A stretch of DNA of 64,000 bases from positions 1 through 64,000 of the forward strand of contig NZ_CAESCH010000001.1 of assembly GCF_903166545.1 (NCBI RefSeq), written 5' to 3'. Each line of letters starts with the position of its first letter. Position 1 is the stretch's first letter. Below the pieces are notes generated by a model, which made no database searches, was not told where the DNA came from, and saw nothing but the letters and a program-made list of their open reading frames with translations. A program made the position numbers and the translations under genes. Positions 22,580 to 31,417 of this stretch are shown in pieces. The stretch is from Metabacillus schmidteae (lineage in GTDB: Bacteria; Bacillota; Bacilli; Bacillales; Bacillaceae).

Positions 22580-23821
22580 TTATAAATTACGATATAAAGG
22601 GAATTTGCTTGTTAAATTCTCAACACGTTGCTTCGCTTCAGCTAGTTTTGCTTCGTCTTCATGGTTTTTAAGAGCGAAGGCGATAATGCTGCCGATTTCG
22701 TCCATTTCTTCTGATCCGAAGCCGCGGCTTGTTACAGCTGCTGTTCCGATACGGATACCACTTGTCACAAATGGGCTTTCTGTTTCAAATGGGATGGTGT
22801 TTTTATTTACTGTAATACCGATCTCATCTAATACGTGCTCAGCTACTTTACCAGTTAACTGAAGGGAACGAACATCTACTAATAGCAAGTGATTGTCAGT
22901 TCCACCAGAAACAAGTGTTAAACCTTCAGACTGAAGTTTTTCTGCTAAACGCTTAGCATTATCAATGATGTTTTGCGCATATGTTTTAAAGCTATCTTGA
23001 AGAGTTTCACCAAATGCTACAGCTTTAGCTGCAATTACGTGCATAAGTGGTCCACCTTGAATACCAGGGAAGATAGACTTGTCAATTTTCTTACCGAATT
23101 CTTCTTTACAAAGAATCATACCACCACGTGGTCCACGCAGTGTTTTGTGTGTTGTTGTTGTCACGAAGTCAGCATAAGGAACCGGGTTTTCGTGAAGACC
23201 TGCTGCAACCAGACCTGCGATATGCGCCATATCAACCATGAAGTAAGCTCCTACTTCATCAGCGATTTCGCGGAATTTCTTAAAGTCAATTGCTCTTGGG
23301 TATGCACTTGCACCTGCAACAATTAACTTCGGCTTGTGTGTTAATGCTTTTTCACGAACATCTTCATAATTAATGCGGTGAGTTTCTTCGTCTACACCGT
23401 ATTCTACGAAGTTGTATTGCACACCACTGAAGTTTACCGGGCTACCGTGTGTTAAGTGACCGCCATGAGATAAATTCATTCCAAGAACTGTATCGCCATG
23501 CTCAAGGATTGTGAAATAAACTCCCATGTTTGCTTGTGCACCTGAGTGAGGCTGAACGTTTACATACTCTGCGCCGAAAATTTCTTTCGCACGATCTCTT
23601 GCAATGTCTTCAACAACATCCACATGCTCACATCCACCATAGTAACGACGGCCAGGATATCCTTCTGCATATTTGTTTGTTAAAACAGAGCCTTGAGCTT
23701 CCATAACTGCTTCACTAACAAAGTTTTCTGAAGCAATAAGCTCAATTTTTGATTCCTGACGAGTACGTTCTAATTGAATGGCTTCAAATACTTTTGCATC
23801 TTGTTCTGGTAAATGTTTCAT
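22580..23821 (-). CDS. glyA: Serine hydroxymethyltransferase
   Basis: A 413-aa PLP enzyme interconverting serine plus tetrahydrofolate with glycine plus methylene-tetrahydrofolate, the main one-carbon source for purine and thymidylate synthesis. It has ASENFVS, the [13 protein letters not shown] motif, and the PLP lysine in [14 protein letters not shown] (Lys near 227). Length is standard. It has an AGGGAG ribosome site, its own promoter at 23878-23907, and a possible PurR site further up. It lies beside upp and ywlG, as in B. subtilis. Confidence 0.98.
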   Translation of the reverse strand: MKHLPEQDAKVFEAIQLERTRQESKIELIASENFVSEAVMEAQGSVLTNKYAEGYPGRRYYGGCEHVDVVEDIARDRAKEIFGAEYVNVQPHSGAQANMGVYFTILEHGDTVLGMNLSHGGHLTHGSPVNFSGVQYNFVEYGVDEETHRINYEDVREKALTHKPKLIVAGASAYPRAIDFKKFREIADEVGAYFMVDMAHIAGLVAAGLHENPVPYADFVTTTTHKTLRGPRGGMILCKEEFGKKIDKSIFPGIQGGPLMHVIAAKAVAFGETLQDSFKTYAQNIIDNAKRLAEKLQSEGLTLVSGGTDNHLLLVDVRSLQLTGKVAEHVLDEIGITVNKNTIPFETESPFVTSGIRIGTAAVTSRGFGSEEMDEIGSIIAFALKNHEDEAKLAEAKQRVENLTSKFPLYRNL

Positions 23822-23877
23822 TCGTTCGTATCTCCCTTCATATTTAACACAATTTATCTTCGTTTTATTCCATCTAT

Positions 23878-23907
23878 ATTTTACACGCTAGATAGGCAGA
23901 ATGTAAA
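23878..23907 (-). promoter_or_regulatory. SigA promoter of glyA
   Basis: TTTACA (23902-23907) and TAAAAT (23878-23883) on the minus strand are 18 bases apart and 57 bases upstream of the glyA start. Confidence 0.65.
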
Positions 23908-23961
23908 AGATTTTCTGAAATAATTATCATTTTTTTAACATTATGTGTCGTTAACCTGTTA

Positions 23962-24006
23962 AAAACCGAATGATAGACTTATTTTTCATGTTCAATATTC
24001 GTATTG
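23962..24006 (-). promoter_or_regulatory. Possible PurR box pair upstream of glyA
   Basis: AAAACCGAATGAT (23962-23974) resembles a PurBox (AWWWCCGAACWWT). A weaker inverted copy, AATATTCGTATTG, lies 19 bases on (23994-24006). glyA belongs to the PurR regulon in B. subtilis, where the boxes are 16-17 bases apart, so this is tentative. Confidence 0.35.
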
Positions 24007-24150
24007 GTATGTTGTTCCTTTTTAAATATATACCACCTATTGTCGTTACTTTTTCTTACAAAGTCAACTGTAAAGATAGAATATTTTGAGATTTTCGGTC
24101 CAAAATTAATATGCCAACTTTAGGAGTTCTTATTCAAACTACTTATATGG

Positions 24151-24250
24151 GGATTTATTTGCGATTTTGCGGATATATTTGCGATTTTCAAGTTTTATTT
24201 GTGATTATGGATTTTTATTTGCTATTCTCAGGATTTATTTGCGATTTTCC
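24151..24250. repeat. 20-bp-period tandem array (TTTATTTGCGATTTTC type)
   Basis: Five successive 20-base units begin at 24151, 24171, 24191, 24211 and 24231. Each contains a version of ATTTATTTGCGATTNTCNGG; a sixth, decayed unit follows to about 24266. The period is exactly 20 with no indels while single bases vary. The array sits beyond the ywlG terminator, between ywlG and the glyA promoter region. The units match those at 33201-33300. Confidence 0.88.
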
Positions 24251-24289
24251 ATTTTTCGTCAAAATTCGCTATTCTCTTTCTTCAAAAAA

Positions 24290-24311
24290 AAAGCCAACCT
24301 ACGTTGACTTT
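24290..24311 (-). terminator. ywlG terminator
   Basis: AAAGCCAAC (24290-24298) pairs with GTTGACTTT (24303-24311), with a long A-run on the left that becomes T8 on the minus strand, right at the ywlG stop. Confidence 0.9.
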
Positions 24312-24884
24312 TTACCGACATGATTGATTTTCTTCTTTTTGTTCATATACAGCTCTTGCCCCGCCGATTAATTTCGGACGGGTCTTTGCCATGGTCACAT
24401 GGGCGGAGCCGATTTGTTTTACTCTACTTCTTAACGGGACAGCCACGTGTTTTAAGTGCATACCAATAAACGTATCACCAATGTCAATGCCCGCATCTGC
24501 TTGAATAAACTCCACGACAGTCGGGTTGGGCATATGCTGATAGGCATAGGTAGCCATGGCTCCTCCTGCTTTTCGAACCGGAATAACCGAGACCTCTTCA
24601 AACCCCTTTGTTTTTGCTGTTTTTCTTTCGAGGACAAGGGCCCTGTTTAGGTGCTCGCAGCATTGAAAAGCAAGCTGCACTCCTGTTTGGTGACTAAATT
24701 GATTCAAGGTGCGAAAAATCATTTCTGCTACTTCTTCTGTTCCGGCTGTACCAATCTTTTCACCAATTACCTCGCTTGTACTACAGCCAATTACGAGAAT
24801 GTCCCCTTCTTGAAGATCACTTTGAGACGTAAGATCTGTTAAAAGACAGGAAAGATCCTGCATCCAGTCTTGAAGTTTTGTCAT
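24312..24884 (-). CDS. ywlG: TIGR01440/UPF0340 family protein (YwlG)
   Basis: A 190-aa cytoplasmic protein of the conserved UPF0340 family. It shows [19 protein letters not shown] near the N-terminus, [15 protein letters not shown] in the middle, and [20 protein letters not shown] toward the end. The family has no established activity. The gene always lies near rpiB and glyA in bacilli. Here it follows rpiB by 15 bases and is probably cotranscribed with it. Confidence 0.9.
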   Translation of the reverse strand: MTKLQDWMQDLSCLLTDLTSQSDLQEGDILVIGCSTSEVIGEKIGTAGTEEVAEMIFRTLNQFSHQTGVQLAFQCCEHLNRALVLERKTAKTKGFEEVSVIPVRKAGGAMATYAYQHMPNPTVVEFIQADAGIDIGDTFIGMHLKHVAVPLRSRVKQIGSAHVTMAKTRPKLIGGARAVYEQKEENQSCR

Positions 24885-24899
24885 GATTTTAACTTCCTT

Positions 24900-25346
24900 T
24901 TAGTTTTGTTCTTTTTCATATTCTGAAATTTTTCCGATACGTGTTGCGTGACGCCCACCTTGAAATTCTGTTGTTAACCAAATTTTCGCAATGTCTCTTG
25001 CTAGTCCCGGGCCGATGACACGTTCACCCATCGCTAAAATATTTGTATCGTTGTGCTCACGTGTTGCTTGTGCACTAAATGTATCATGTGCAAGGGCACA
25101 GCGAATACCTTTTACTTTGTTGGCAGCTATACTCATTCCGATGCCTGTACCACAAATTAAAATTCCTCTATCAACTTCGCCATTTACTACTTTTTTTGCA
25201 ACAGGCAGCGCATAGTCGGGGTAATCTACTGATGTTTCACATTCACAGCCCATATCTTCGTACTCAATATTTAGCTCTTCTAATAAATTGATAATTTCTT
25301 TTCTTATGTTTATTCCACCGTGGTCTGATGCGATTGCTACTTTCAT
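24900..25346 (-). CDS. rpiB: Ribose-5-phosphate isomerase B
   Basis: A 148-aa enzyme of the RpiB/LacAB family that interconverts ribose 5-phosphate and ribulose 5-phosphate. It has the N-terminal ASDHGG motif, the anion-hole CGTGIGMSIAANK with catalytic Cys near residue 67, and THDxxSAxxAREHND (here AHDTFSAQATREHND). Known as ywlF in B. subtilis. The ribosome site is AGGAGGAC. It is followed by ywlG, and a receptor gene separates it from ywlE. Confidence 0.94.
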   Translation of the reverse strand: MKVAIASDHGGINIRKEIINLLEELNIEYEDMGCECETSVDYPDYALPVAKKVVNGEVDRGILICGTGIGMSIAANKVKGIRCALAHDTFSAQATREHNDTNILAMGERVIGPGLARDIAKIWLTTEFQGGRHATRIGKISEYEKEQN

Positions 25347-25392
25347 AATGTCCTCCTAAAGGTTCAAAATCTTGTTACCTTTATTTTAGCGC

Positions 25393-26679
25393 TTAAATGA
25401 CAAATCGATCAATTGTTTTCCTTAATTCTTCTGAACTTTCAGCTAGCTTCTTCCCTAATTGATTCATGCTTTGAATATGTTCTGATTGTTCGGTGATCGC
25501 TGAAGCAACTTCATGGGCGCCTGCAGATGTTTGTTCCGCGATTGCTGCTACTTCTTCTGATTGCGCACCTGTTTTTTGAAGAGAGTTCATTTGCTGTTGA
25601 ATAAGCTCACTAATTTGTTTCACTGCTTCAGCAACGTTAAGAATAGATTGACTCGATTGATCAAGTAATTCAGCAGATACTTGTCCGTTTTTGGCTTGAT
25701 TTTTTGCTGTTTCAACTTGTTCGGCTATTTGAGTCACTACATTTTGGACCTCTTGTTGAATATTGCTAATAAGTCCCGTGATACCTTGGACAGCTTTTGC
25801 ACTCTCATCAGCAAGCTTACGGACTTCATCTGCAACAACAGCAAAGCCCTTACCGTGTTCCCCTGCGCGAGCCGCTTCAATAGAAGCATTCAATGCAAGC
25901 AGATTTGTCTGGTTGGCAATATCTCCGACTAGAGAAACGATGCTTGAAACCTCATTTGCATGCTGCTCCAAGCGGCGGACAGCCGTCATGGACTTTTCAT
26001 TTTCATTTGCTAATGTTTGAATTCCCTCGATCAGAGCTTCATAAACTTCTTTACTATCGTGTAAAGATGTTACCATTTCTTTTGACAATTGTTCAGATGA
26101 TGCTGCTTTTCCTTCAACCTGTGAGGCAAATTCAATGATGTCTTCCACCGACGTCGCAGTTTCTTGAATCGCTACTGCGGACTGATCTGCTCCACGTGAA
26201 ATTTCTTGAACAGTGGTTAGAATGTCATTTGCCTGCTTTGATGCACTGCCTGATGCATTAGCAATCTGACTAACTTGATCATTTGTTGCTTGAAAATTAT
26301 CCTCAATACTGTGTACCATATCTCGCATATTATGAAGCATTTCATTAAATGCAATACTTAATCCTCTAATTTCATCATCACTTTTTGTTACAGGAACATC
26401 TTCCTCAATATGTCCTTTTGCCGCCTTATATGCTGCAATCTCTAGCCTTTTTAAAGCCTTCGTAATAAAACTCGAACCAAAATACGCTAAAACACCTGAC
26501 CAAAAGATCCCCATTAACAGCGTGATTAGCGTAAAGATTGCCGGTGATACGATATGGTCCACATATTTTACGATAAAAGATATAAAAACGGCACTTGTTG
26601 AATAGGTAATCAACGCAAGCGTTGTGACTAATACAACAAGCTTCATGCGCAAACTAAACTTGTACTTTTTCTCTTCCAT
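25393..26679 (-). CDS. Methyl-accepting chemotaxis-type receptor without a sensor domain
   Basis: A 428-aa protein with two transmembrane helices (about 10-34 and 43-68) joined by only a few residues. A HAMP domain (about 68-125) and a long MCP signalling coiled coil with the hairpin tip [22 protein letters not shown] follow. With no extracellular ligand-binding domain it may sense membrane state or an intracellular cue, or relay signals from partners. The start is ATG 26679 behind GGAGGAG; a longer frame overlaps the ywlE stop. It is inserted between ywlE and rpiB, neighbours in B. subtilis, and is cotranscribed with them. Confidence 0.9.
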   Translation of the reverse strand: MEEKKYKFSLRMKLVVLVTTLALITYSTSAVFISFIVKYVDHIVSPAIFTLITLLMGIFWSGVLAYFGSSFITKALKRLEIAAYKAAKGHIEEDVPVTKSDDEIRGLSIAFNEMLHNMRDMVHSIEDNFQATNDQVSQIANASGSASKQANDILTTVQEISRGADQSAVAIQETATSVEDIIEFASQVEGKAASSEQLSKEMVTSLHDSKEVYEALIEGIQTLANENEKSMTAVRRLEQHANEVSSIVSLVGDIANQTNLLALNASIEAARAGEHGKGFAVVADEVRKLADESAKAVQGITGLISNIQQEVQNVVTQIAEQVETAKNQAKNGQVSAELLDQSSQSILNVAEAVKQISELIQQQMNSLQKTGAQSEEVAAIAEQTSAGAHEVASAITEQSEHIQSMNQLGKKLAESSEELRKTIDRFVI

Positions 26680-26705
26680 GACGGTTTCTCCTCCAAAGGG
26701 TTGAG

Positions 26706-27155
26706 TCATTTCTCTAGTTTTGAAATAAGTTTTTCTATTAACGTTTCCAAATCAGTTAATGTTTGACGGTACATGTGAAGCGGACCTCCGAATGGATCTG
26801 AAATATCCCGGGCCATTTCAGTTTGATCTGACACATACTCTGAAAGCGTATAGGTTTTTCGACCTACATGCGGATAGAGGTCAATGACAGATTGCTTGTG
26901 TTGATTTGTCATCGTCAAAATAATCGTTGCCCAATCAGCTAACTCTGATGTTAAACTAGAAGACTTGTGATCACTCGATATTCCCTTTTCACTCAAGGCT
27001 TCTACAGCGTTCGGTGATGCCTGATACCCATCTATCGCAAAAACCCCTGCTGACTTTACCTGAATCGAATCAGAGTTCTTGACGTGCTTTAATAATGCCT
27101 CTGCCATGGGACTTCTACACGTATTTCCCGTACAAACAAATAGTACGTTTGTCAT
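26706..27155 (-). CDS. ywlE: Protein-arginine phosphatase (LMW-PTP family)
   Basis: A 149-aa enzyme that removes phosphate from arginine residues marked by the McsB kinase, countering ClpCP targeting in stress. The P-loop is [10 protein letters not shown]: Cys8 is the nucleophile, and Thr12 is the residue that makes YwlE-type enzymes prefer phospho-arginine over phospho-tyrosine. The catalytic Asp lies in [10 protein letters not shown]. Length and position match B. subtilis ywlE. The ribosome site is AAAGGAG. Confidence 0.93.
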   Translation of the reverse strand: MTNVLFVCTGNTCRSPMAEALLKHVKNSDSIQVKSAGVFAIDGYQASPNAVEALSEKGISSDHKSSSLTSELADWATIILTMTNQHKQSVIDLYPHVGRKTYTLSEYVSDQTEMARDISDPFGGPLHMYRQTLTDLETLIEKLISKLEK

Positions 27156-27314
27156 ATAAAAACACTCCTTTATTCTATTATAATCAAAATTTATGTCGGA
27201 AAGTAGTCATATGAAATTAGAAAATGTAAATTGTGTGTAAACATTTTAAAAAGCCTATGTTGTAAAGCTTTTGTGAACATTTCTATTTTCTGTTGATGAA
27301 CGAATAAGAATCAC

Positions 27315-27341
27315 CTATCATGATAGATAACAAATCGTAAT
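27315..27341 (+). promoter_or_regulatory. Candidate operator of the COG0523 GTPase
   Basis: A perfect 12-base palindrome CTATCATGATAG (27315-27326) is followed by AAATCGTAAT ending at 27341, which equals one half of a Bacillus Zur box. The other Zur half-site is badly degenerate, so zinc control is only a possibility. Confidence 0.3.
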
Positions 27342-27368
27342 GTTTCTTATTTGAAGCGAGGGATGCAA

Positions 27369-28304
27369 ATGAGTAAGCCTATAAAAGTCTATTTATTAAG
27401 TGGTTTTTTGGGAAGTGGAAAAACAACAGTCTTAAAGAGAATGGTGAAAGAACTGAAAAACAGGAACAAGAAGCTGGGAATTATTCTTAATGAACTTGGT
27501 GATACAAATGTTGAGCAGCACTTATTTAAAGATGAACAAGCCTATGAATTGCTGAATGGATGTATCTGTTGTTCGATCCAGGAAGACCTAAAATCAACTC
27601 TAAATCAATTTATCCTAAGCCCTGTAGATGTGCTTCTTATCGAGGGAACCGGTATCGCCAATCCACAGGAAATTCTCGATGCCCTTTCAAGCCCTGAATA
27701 TATCGACCACTTTCAGCTTACGTCTTTAATTAGCATTGTTGATGCCAGTCATTTTCTAGATTATCACAGTTTCTTTTCCAGCTCGAAGGAGATCCGCCAA
27801 TTACTTAAAGAGCAAATCTCTCATGCTTCTTTACTTATCGTCAATAAAACAGATCTTGTTTCCCCTAAAAAGCTGGAAAAAGTAATGGCAAAGACGAAAG
27901 AGCTCGCTGGTGATCAGACAAAAATCATTTTGTCTGCTTTTGGAGAGGTTTCATTAGATGTATTGTTAGAAGCTAGAGTTTTGACAGTGGAAATAGATCA
28001 ACAGACTAATCCTCCATCACATCACAGTTCCATAAAAGCAATAAAAATCATTGACTTGCCTCTTATTAATCGAAAGGCGTTTGTTGCTTGGTTAAAGGAA
28101 TTATCAGCGGAAATTATTCGTGGAAAAGGCTATGTGCAGTTTGAGGATGATCGTCACCTCTATTCTTTTCAATTCGCCTCTAAAAAGGTCCATTTTGAAA
28201 AAATTGAGGACGTAACGACAGAAAAACCAATCATTATTCTGATTGGAGATCAACTAGATCCAAGTACAATTCGTGCTTCTTTTGATTATGCCTTTCATGT
28301 ATAA
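27369..28304 (+). CDS. CobW/COG0523 family metallochaperone GTPase
   Basis: A 311-aa cytoplasmic GTPase. It has the P-loop GFLGSGKTTVLKR, the metal-binding motif GCICCSI (CxCC type), a switch segment LLIEGTGIANP, NKTD for guanine, and a C-terminal CobW domain (about 215-305). COG0523 proteins hand metal (zinc, nickel, cobalt) to client enzymes, and in Firmicutes many respond to zinc starvation. The start is ATG 27369 with AGGGATG; an upstream TTG and ATG in frame have poorer spacing. It is divergent from ywlE and convergent with the lipoprotein gene, and has its own terminator. Confidence 0.88.
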   Translation: MSKPIKVYLLSGFLGSGKTTVLKRMVKELKNRNKKLGIILNELGDTNVEQHLFKDEQAYELLNGCICCSIQEDLKSTLNQFILSPVDVLLIEGTGIANPQEILDALSSPEYIDHFQLTSLISIVDASHFLDYHSFFSSSKEIRQLLKEQISHASLLIVNKTDLVSPKKLEKVMAKTKELAGDQTKIILSAFGEVSLDVLLEARVLTVEIDQQTNPPSHHSSIKAIKIIDLPLINRKAFVAWLKELSAEIIRGKGYVQFEDDRHLYSFQFASKKVHFEKIEDVTTEKPIIILIGDQLDPSTIRASFDYAFHV

Positions 28305-28312
28305 GGATAATG

Positions 28313-28331
28313 GGACCCTATAAGCGGGTCC
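28313..28331 (+). terminator. Terminator of the COG0523 gene
   Basis: GGACCC (28313-28318) and GGGTCC (28326-28331) followed by TTTTAT lie immediately after the stop codon. Confidence 0.85.
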
Positions 28332-28333
28332 TT

Positions 28334-28960
28334 TTATAATTCAATTTTTATTTTTTCTGATTCTTTTATTTTGTTTTGATTTTTGTCATATACATCACTT
28401 GTCGTGATTTCAATCCATTCCAACTCTTTAGAGGAATCTACAATAAAACCTAAGTTTCCACTTTTTGTTTCGTTTCCTTCTATTTCTCCGTTCAGGCCTT
28501 CTAAATAAATATCCTTTTCCCAATCAAATATTTCACCAGTGTTTGTTTCTAGCATAGCAATTGGTGCATAGTTTAATGGCTCATTTGATGTATTTTCAAT
28601 TTCAACAAACAACTTAACCACATCAAATTCCTCTTCATGTGTGAGCATATGGAAATAATCGATTAAACTGTAATCCGGCTTTAAATGGATCAACTTTACA
28701 TCTTTAATGTGCAGCTTTACTGGATCCATTTCATAGGTTTCATTTGGAAATGTCAGTTTTTTGACTGTTGCTTCTCCTTTTTCATCTATCACTGAATCTT
28801 CTACTTTTAAAAGAGTACGATCATCTGTGACCTGAGGATTTGAAGCATAATCATCTGCATAGCTCGTATCAATTTTGCTTGAATCTTCCCCGTTTGTTGC
28901 TTGACTGCTGCATCCTACTAAAAAGATACATATTATTAAAAATGGCAAAAATTTATTCAT
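28334..28960 (-). CDS. Lipoprotein with a DUF4352-like domain
   Basis: A 208-aa exported lipoprotein. The signal peptide ends in the lipobox LVGC (Cys17), followed by an acidic, Ser-rich linker. A beta-sandwich (about 65-205) has the pattern of DUF4352-type immunoglobulin-like domains: KLFVEIENTSNEPLNYAP, then a segment on the residues of the attached strand. It is the minus-strand gene after the alkaline phosphatase, separated from it by a terminator. The function is not known. The ribosome site is AGGGGGAT. Confidence 0.75.
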   Translation of the reverse strand: MNKFLPFLIICIFLVGCSSQATNGEDSSKIDTSYADDYASNPQVTDDRTLLKVEDSVIDEKGEATVKKLTFPNETYEMDPVKLHIKDVKLIHLKPDYSLIDYFHMLTHEEEFDVVKLFVEIENTSNEPLNYAPIAMLETNTGEIFDWEKDIYLEGLNGEIEGNETKSGNLGFIVDSSKELEWIEITTSDVYDKNQNKIKESEKIKIEL

Positions 28961-28990
28961 GGAATCCCCCTGACCAAGCTCATTTTAAAA

Positions 28991-29018
28991 GAAGGTCGAC
29001 CAATAAAGTCAACCTTCT
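28991..29018 (-). terminator. Alkaline phosphatase gene terminator
   Basis: AGAAGGTTGAC and GTCGACCTTC form a stem on the minus strand, followed by TTTTAAAA, 30 bases after the phosphatase stop. Confidence 0.85.
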
Positions 29019-29048
29019 ATTTTCGGGCTCTATTAATCTGTTAAATGA

Positions 29049-30431
29049 TTAATGATCTTCAATTTCAACTTCTTTTTTACCTTTAGCTAAAAGCTCAAAG
29101 ATAATTTTTGCGTTGTCTGTGTTATCAATTTGTCCCGCAAATCTCTCTGAAGAAGGACCATACGCATATACAGGAACGTCCTCACCTGTATGTCCGCCTG
29201 TTGTCCATCCTGTGTTTGAGCGTGTATCAAAGATTTTTTCGATCGCATTATCGATATCAGTTGCTTTTGTTCCAGCATCTTTTACAGATTGAATTTCTTC
29301 TGATGTTAATTCCAAGTCAATATATTGCTTCAACGTTTCCTCAACATCTGCTCCATTTGCTATTTCCGCTGCCATAAAGTCAGGTGTGCGCTTTGCAGCT
29401 TTAATCGGTTCACCAAACCAATTATAGATTCCATTAGCTCCAATTGAATATCCACCTGTTGAATGGTCCGCTGTTGCGACAACCAATGTGTGCTTGTCCT
29501 TTTTCGCAAATTCAATTGCTGCAGCAAATGCCTTTTCAAAATCGTCCATCTCACTCATAGCTGATACGATGTCATTATCATGTCCTGCCCAATCGATTTG
29601 GCTTCCTTCAATCATTAAGAAAAATCCATCTTTATCTTTGTTTAAGCGGTCAATAGCAGACGTTGTCATATCCTCTAATGAAGGAGTATCTTCTGTACGA
29701 TCAAGCATTTTCGGTAAGCCGCGCGGCGCAAACAAACCAAGTACCTGCTCACTATCGTCATTCATCAGCTCGTCCTTATTTGTTACATAGCTAAATCCAT
29801 CTTTTTGGAATTCTTCTGTTAGATTACGATCTTTGCGGACAAATAAATCTGTTCCTCCACCTAAAAGGACATCCACTTTATGTTCTCCATCAATTAAGTC
29901 GTCATAATAATCATTTGCAATCTCATTCATATTTTGGCGACTATGATCATGTGCACCAAATGATGCTGGTGTTGCGTGAGTAATCTCAGACGTTGCAACA
30001 AGTCCTGTTGCTTTCCCCCGCTCCTTTGCGGCTTCTAATACAGTTTTTACATCTGAGCCATCATTATCAACGGCAATCGCATTATTATATGTTTTAATTC
30101 CAGCTGACATCGCTGTTGCAGCCGAAGCCGAATCTGTTACATTTTGTTCGGGATCTTCCGGATATGTCATCTGCTGACCAACTAAATATTTATCCAGTTC
30201 TGTACGATCAGCAAATTTTGAATCATCGCTATCTTGTAAGTAGCGGTATGCTGAAGTATATGAAACACCCATTCCATCACCAATTAAAAAGATGACATTT
30301 TTAATTTCTGCAGAGTTTGATTTCTTTTCTTTTGCCTCTGCTGCCTGGAATGTACCTCCTAAACTACCAAATGCGACCGTCGTCATGACTGCCAACGGTA
30401 ACAACTTTTTTCTAAATTTTTTATTAAACAT
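29049..30431 (-). CDS. Secreted alkaline phosphatase (PhoA family)
   Basis: A 460-aa zinc/magnesium phosphomonoesterase exported to release phosphate from organic esters. A signal peptide (about 1-33, ending near QAAEAKE) precedes the catalytic domain. Visible motifs are LIGDGMG (first metal Asp), the nucleophile serine in VTDSASAATAMSAG, EGSQIDWAGHDND, ATADHSTGGY and TGGHTGEDVPVYAYG (last metal His). The start is ATG 30431 with AGGAGGAG; an ATG seven codons earlier overlaps that site. PhoP-box-like repeats at 30490-30517 support control by phosphate starvation. It is absent from this position in B. subtilis. Confidence 0.94.
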   Translation of the reverse strand: MFNKKFRKKLLPLAVMTTVAFGSLGGTFQAAEAKEKKSNSAEIKNVIFLIGDGMGVSYTSAYRYLQDSDDSKFADRTELDKYLVGQQMTYPEDPEQNVTDSASAATAMSAGIKTYNNAIAVDNDGSDVKTVLEAAKERGKATGLVATSEITHATPASFGAHDHSRQNMNEIANDYYDDLIDGEHKVDVLLGGGTDLFVRKDRNLTEEFQKDGFSYVTNKDELMNDDSEQVLGLFAPRGLPKMLDRTEDTPSLEDMTTSAIDRLNKDKDGFFLMIEGSQIDWAGHDNDIVSAMSEMDDFEKAFAAAIEFAKKDKHTLVVATADHSTGGYSIGANGIYNWFGEPIKAAKRTPDFMAAEIANGADVEETLKQYIDLELTSEEIQSVKDAGTKATDIDNAIEKIFDTRSNTGWTTGGHTGEDVPVYAYGPSSERFAGQIDNTDNAKIIFELLAKGKKEVEIEDH

Positions 30432-30489
30432 CTGCTTCTCCTCCTTCATCAACTCTAGTAAGGATTATAAGTTGCTAGTTTTAATAAAG

Positions 30490-30517
30490 GTTTAAGGAAA
30501 TGTATTAATATTGTAAA
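30490..30517 (-). promoter_or_regulatory. PhoP-box-like repeats at the phosphatase promoter
   Basis: On the minus strand TTTACA (30512-30517), AATACA (30501-30506) and TTAAAC (30490-30495) are spaced exactly 11 bases apart, 59-86 bases upstream of the phosphatase start. The Bacillus PhoP box is a set of TT(A/C/T)A(C/T)A hexamers with 11-base phasing. Only the first hexamer is perfect. Confidence 0.5.
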
Positions 30518-30656
30518 TATCAAAATTAGCTACAAAAGAACTGAAAAATCCCTAAGAATTCCTAGAAAGACAGGACATTTTAGGGATTGCCTTGTATATT
30601 TTCATCACTTTACTTTAATGAGGTATATTAACCATACATACAGAAATAGGTAAATG

Positions 30657-30706
30657 TTCACATCTTTCATTTACATAAATTTTACAATAAATTTATGATT
30701 TTTACA
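30657..30706 (+). promoter_or_regulatory. Upstream TTTACA repeats (possible PhoP binding)
   Basis: TTCACA (30657), TTTACA (30670), TTTACA (30681), TTTATG (30692) and TTTACA (30701) run along the plus strand, three of them at 11-base spacing. They lie 225-275 bases upstream of the phosphatase start. The rest of the 30432-30756 gap is A/T-rich with no gene. Confidence 0.45.
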
Positions 30707-30756
30707 TTTTTAGAAAACTAGTTATGATCTCAAGAACCCTTTTCTTAAAAGAACGA

Positions 30757-30780
30757 AGAGACTGCCCCATAACAGTCTCT
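30757..30780 (-). terminator. mntP terminator
   Basis: AGAGACTG (30757-30764) and CAGTCTCT (30773-30780) form a perfect stem, with a T-rich stretch following on the minus strand. Confidence 0.88.
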
Positions 30781-30792
30781 TTCCAAAATCTA

Positions 30793-31353
30793 TTAAAATG
30801 GCAAAAGGAGCTTAATTCCAAATGCCAGTAAGATCGTGCCACCTAAAGCTTCGCTATATGAACCCAACCAATTTTGGACCCGTTTCCCAACTAAAAGCCC
30901 AAGCCATGTTAGCACCATGCTGACAAGACCAAAGATCGCAACAGTCAGGAATGTTTTTGCTCCATAAATCCCCAGGCTTAAGCCGACCGAAAAACTATCT
31001 AAACTCACACTTAACGCAAACACAATAAGACCAAAACCAACTGGTGTAATGAGAGGATCTTCATCTTTTTTAAAGGAAACAAATACCATCTGTATGCCTA
31101 ATAAAATGAGAAGTGTTCCACCTAATAGTGTTGCAATGGTCCCAAAGGTGTCGCTTAGTAGCCTTCCTATTAGCATTCCAACTAACGGCATCCAAATGTG
31201 AAAAATGCCGATTGTGATACCTATGTATAAAATCTGTCTGAACCTTAACCTAATTAAGCCCATTCCAAGGCCGACCGAAAATGCGTCCATTCCTAGAGCC
31301 AGTGCCATAATTAGTAATGTTAGTAGTTCCCCAACCATTGATTCAATACTCAT
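30793..31353 (-). CDS. mntP: Manganese efflux pump MntP (YwlD)
   Basis: A 186-aa, six-helix membrane exporter of manganese. Each half has the conserved Asp-containing signature: [16 protein letters not shown] near residue 20, and [17 protein letters not shown] near residue 110, showing the internal duplication of the family. It equals ywlD in B. subtilis by position between ywlC and ywlE. The start ATG follows GAGGGGGAAC, which touches a 10-bp hairpin in the leader. No yybP-ykoY riboswitch fits in the 64-base leader. Confidence 0.93.
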   Translation of the reverse strand: MSIESMVGELLTLLIMALALGMDAFSVGLGMGLIRLRFRQILYIGITIGIFHIWMPLVGMLIGRLLSDTFGTIATLLGGTLLILLGIQMVFVSFKKDEDPLITPVGFGLIVFALSVSLDSFSVGLSLGIYGAKTFLTVAIFGLVSMVLTWLGLLVGKRVQNWLGSYSEALGGTILLAFGIKLLLPF

Positions 31354-31363
31354 GTTCCCCCTC

Positions 31364-31400
31364 CTCGGACACGCCTAATTCAACTTTATGCGTGTCCGAG
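31364..31400 (-). promoter_or_regulatory. Hairpin abutting the mntP ribosome binding site
   Basis: CTCGGACACG and CGTGTCCGAG are perfect 10-base arms around a 17-base loop. On the minus strand the hairpin ends directly at GAGGGGGAAC, the mntP Shine-Dalgarno. It may terminate ywlC transcription weakly or influence mntP translation. Confidence 0.6.
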
Positions 31401-31417
31401 TTTGAATAGAACAACGA

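Noticed and set aside
24151..24250. 20-bp arrays considered as CRISPR
   Set aside because: The period is too short, the units are contiguous and degenerate with no spacers, and no cas gene is present.
24111..24323. 70-codon plus-strand open frame
   Set aside because: It is produced by the 20-bp tandem repeat (repetitive Tyr/Phe/Cys pattern) with no ribosome site.
31354..31417. Manganese (yybP-ykoY) riboswitch before mntP
   Set aside because: Only 64 bases separate ywlC and mntP, too short for that aptamer, and the conserved loops are not visible.
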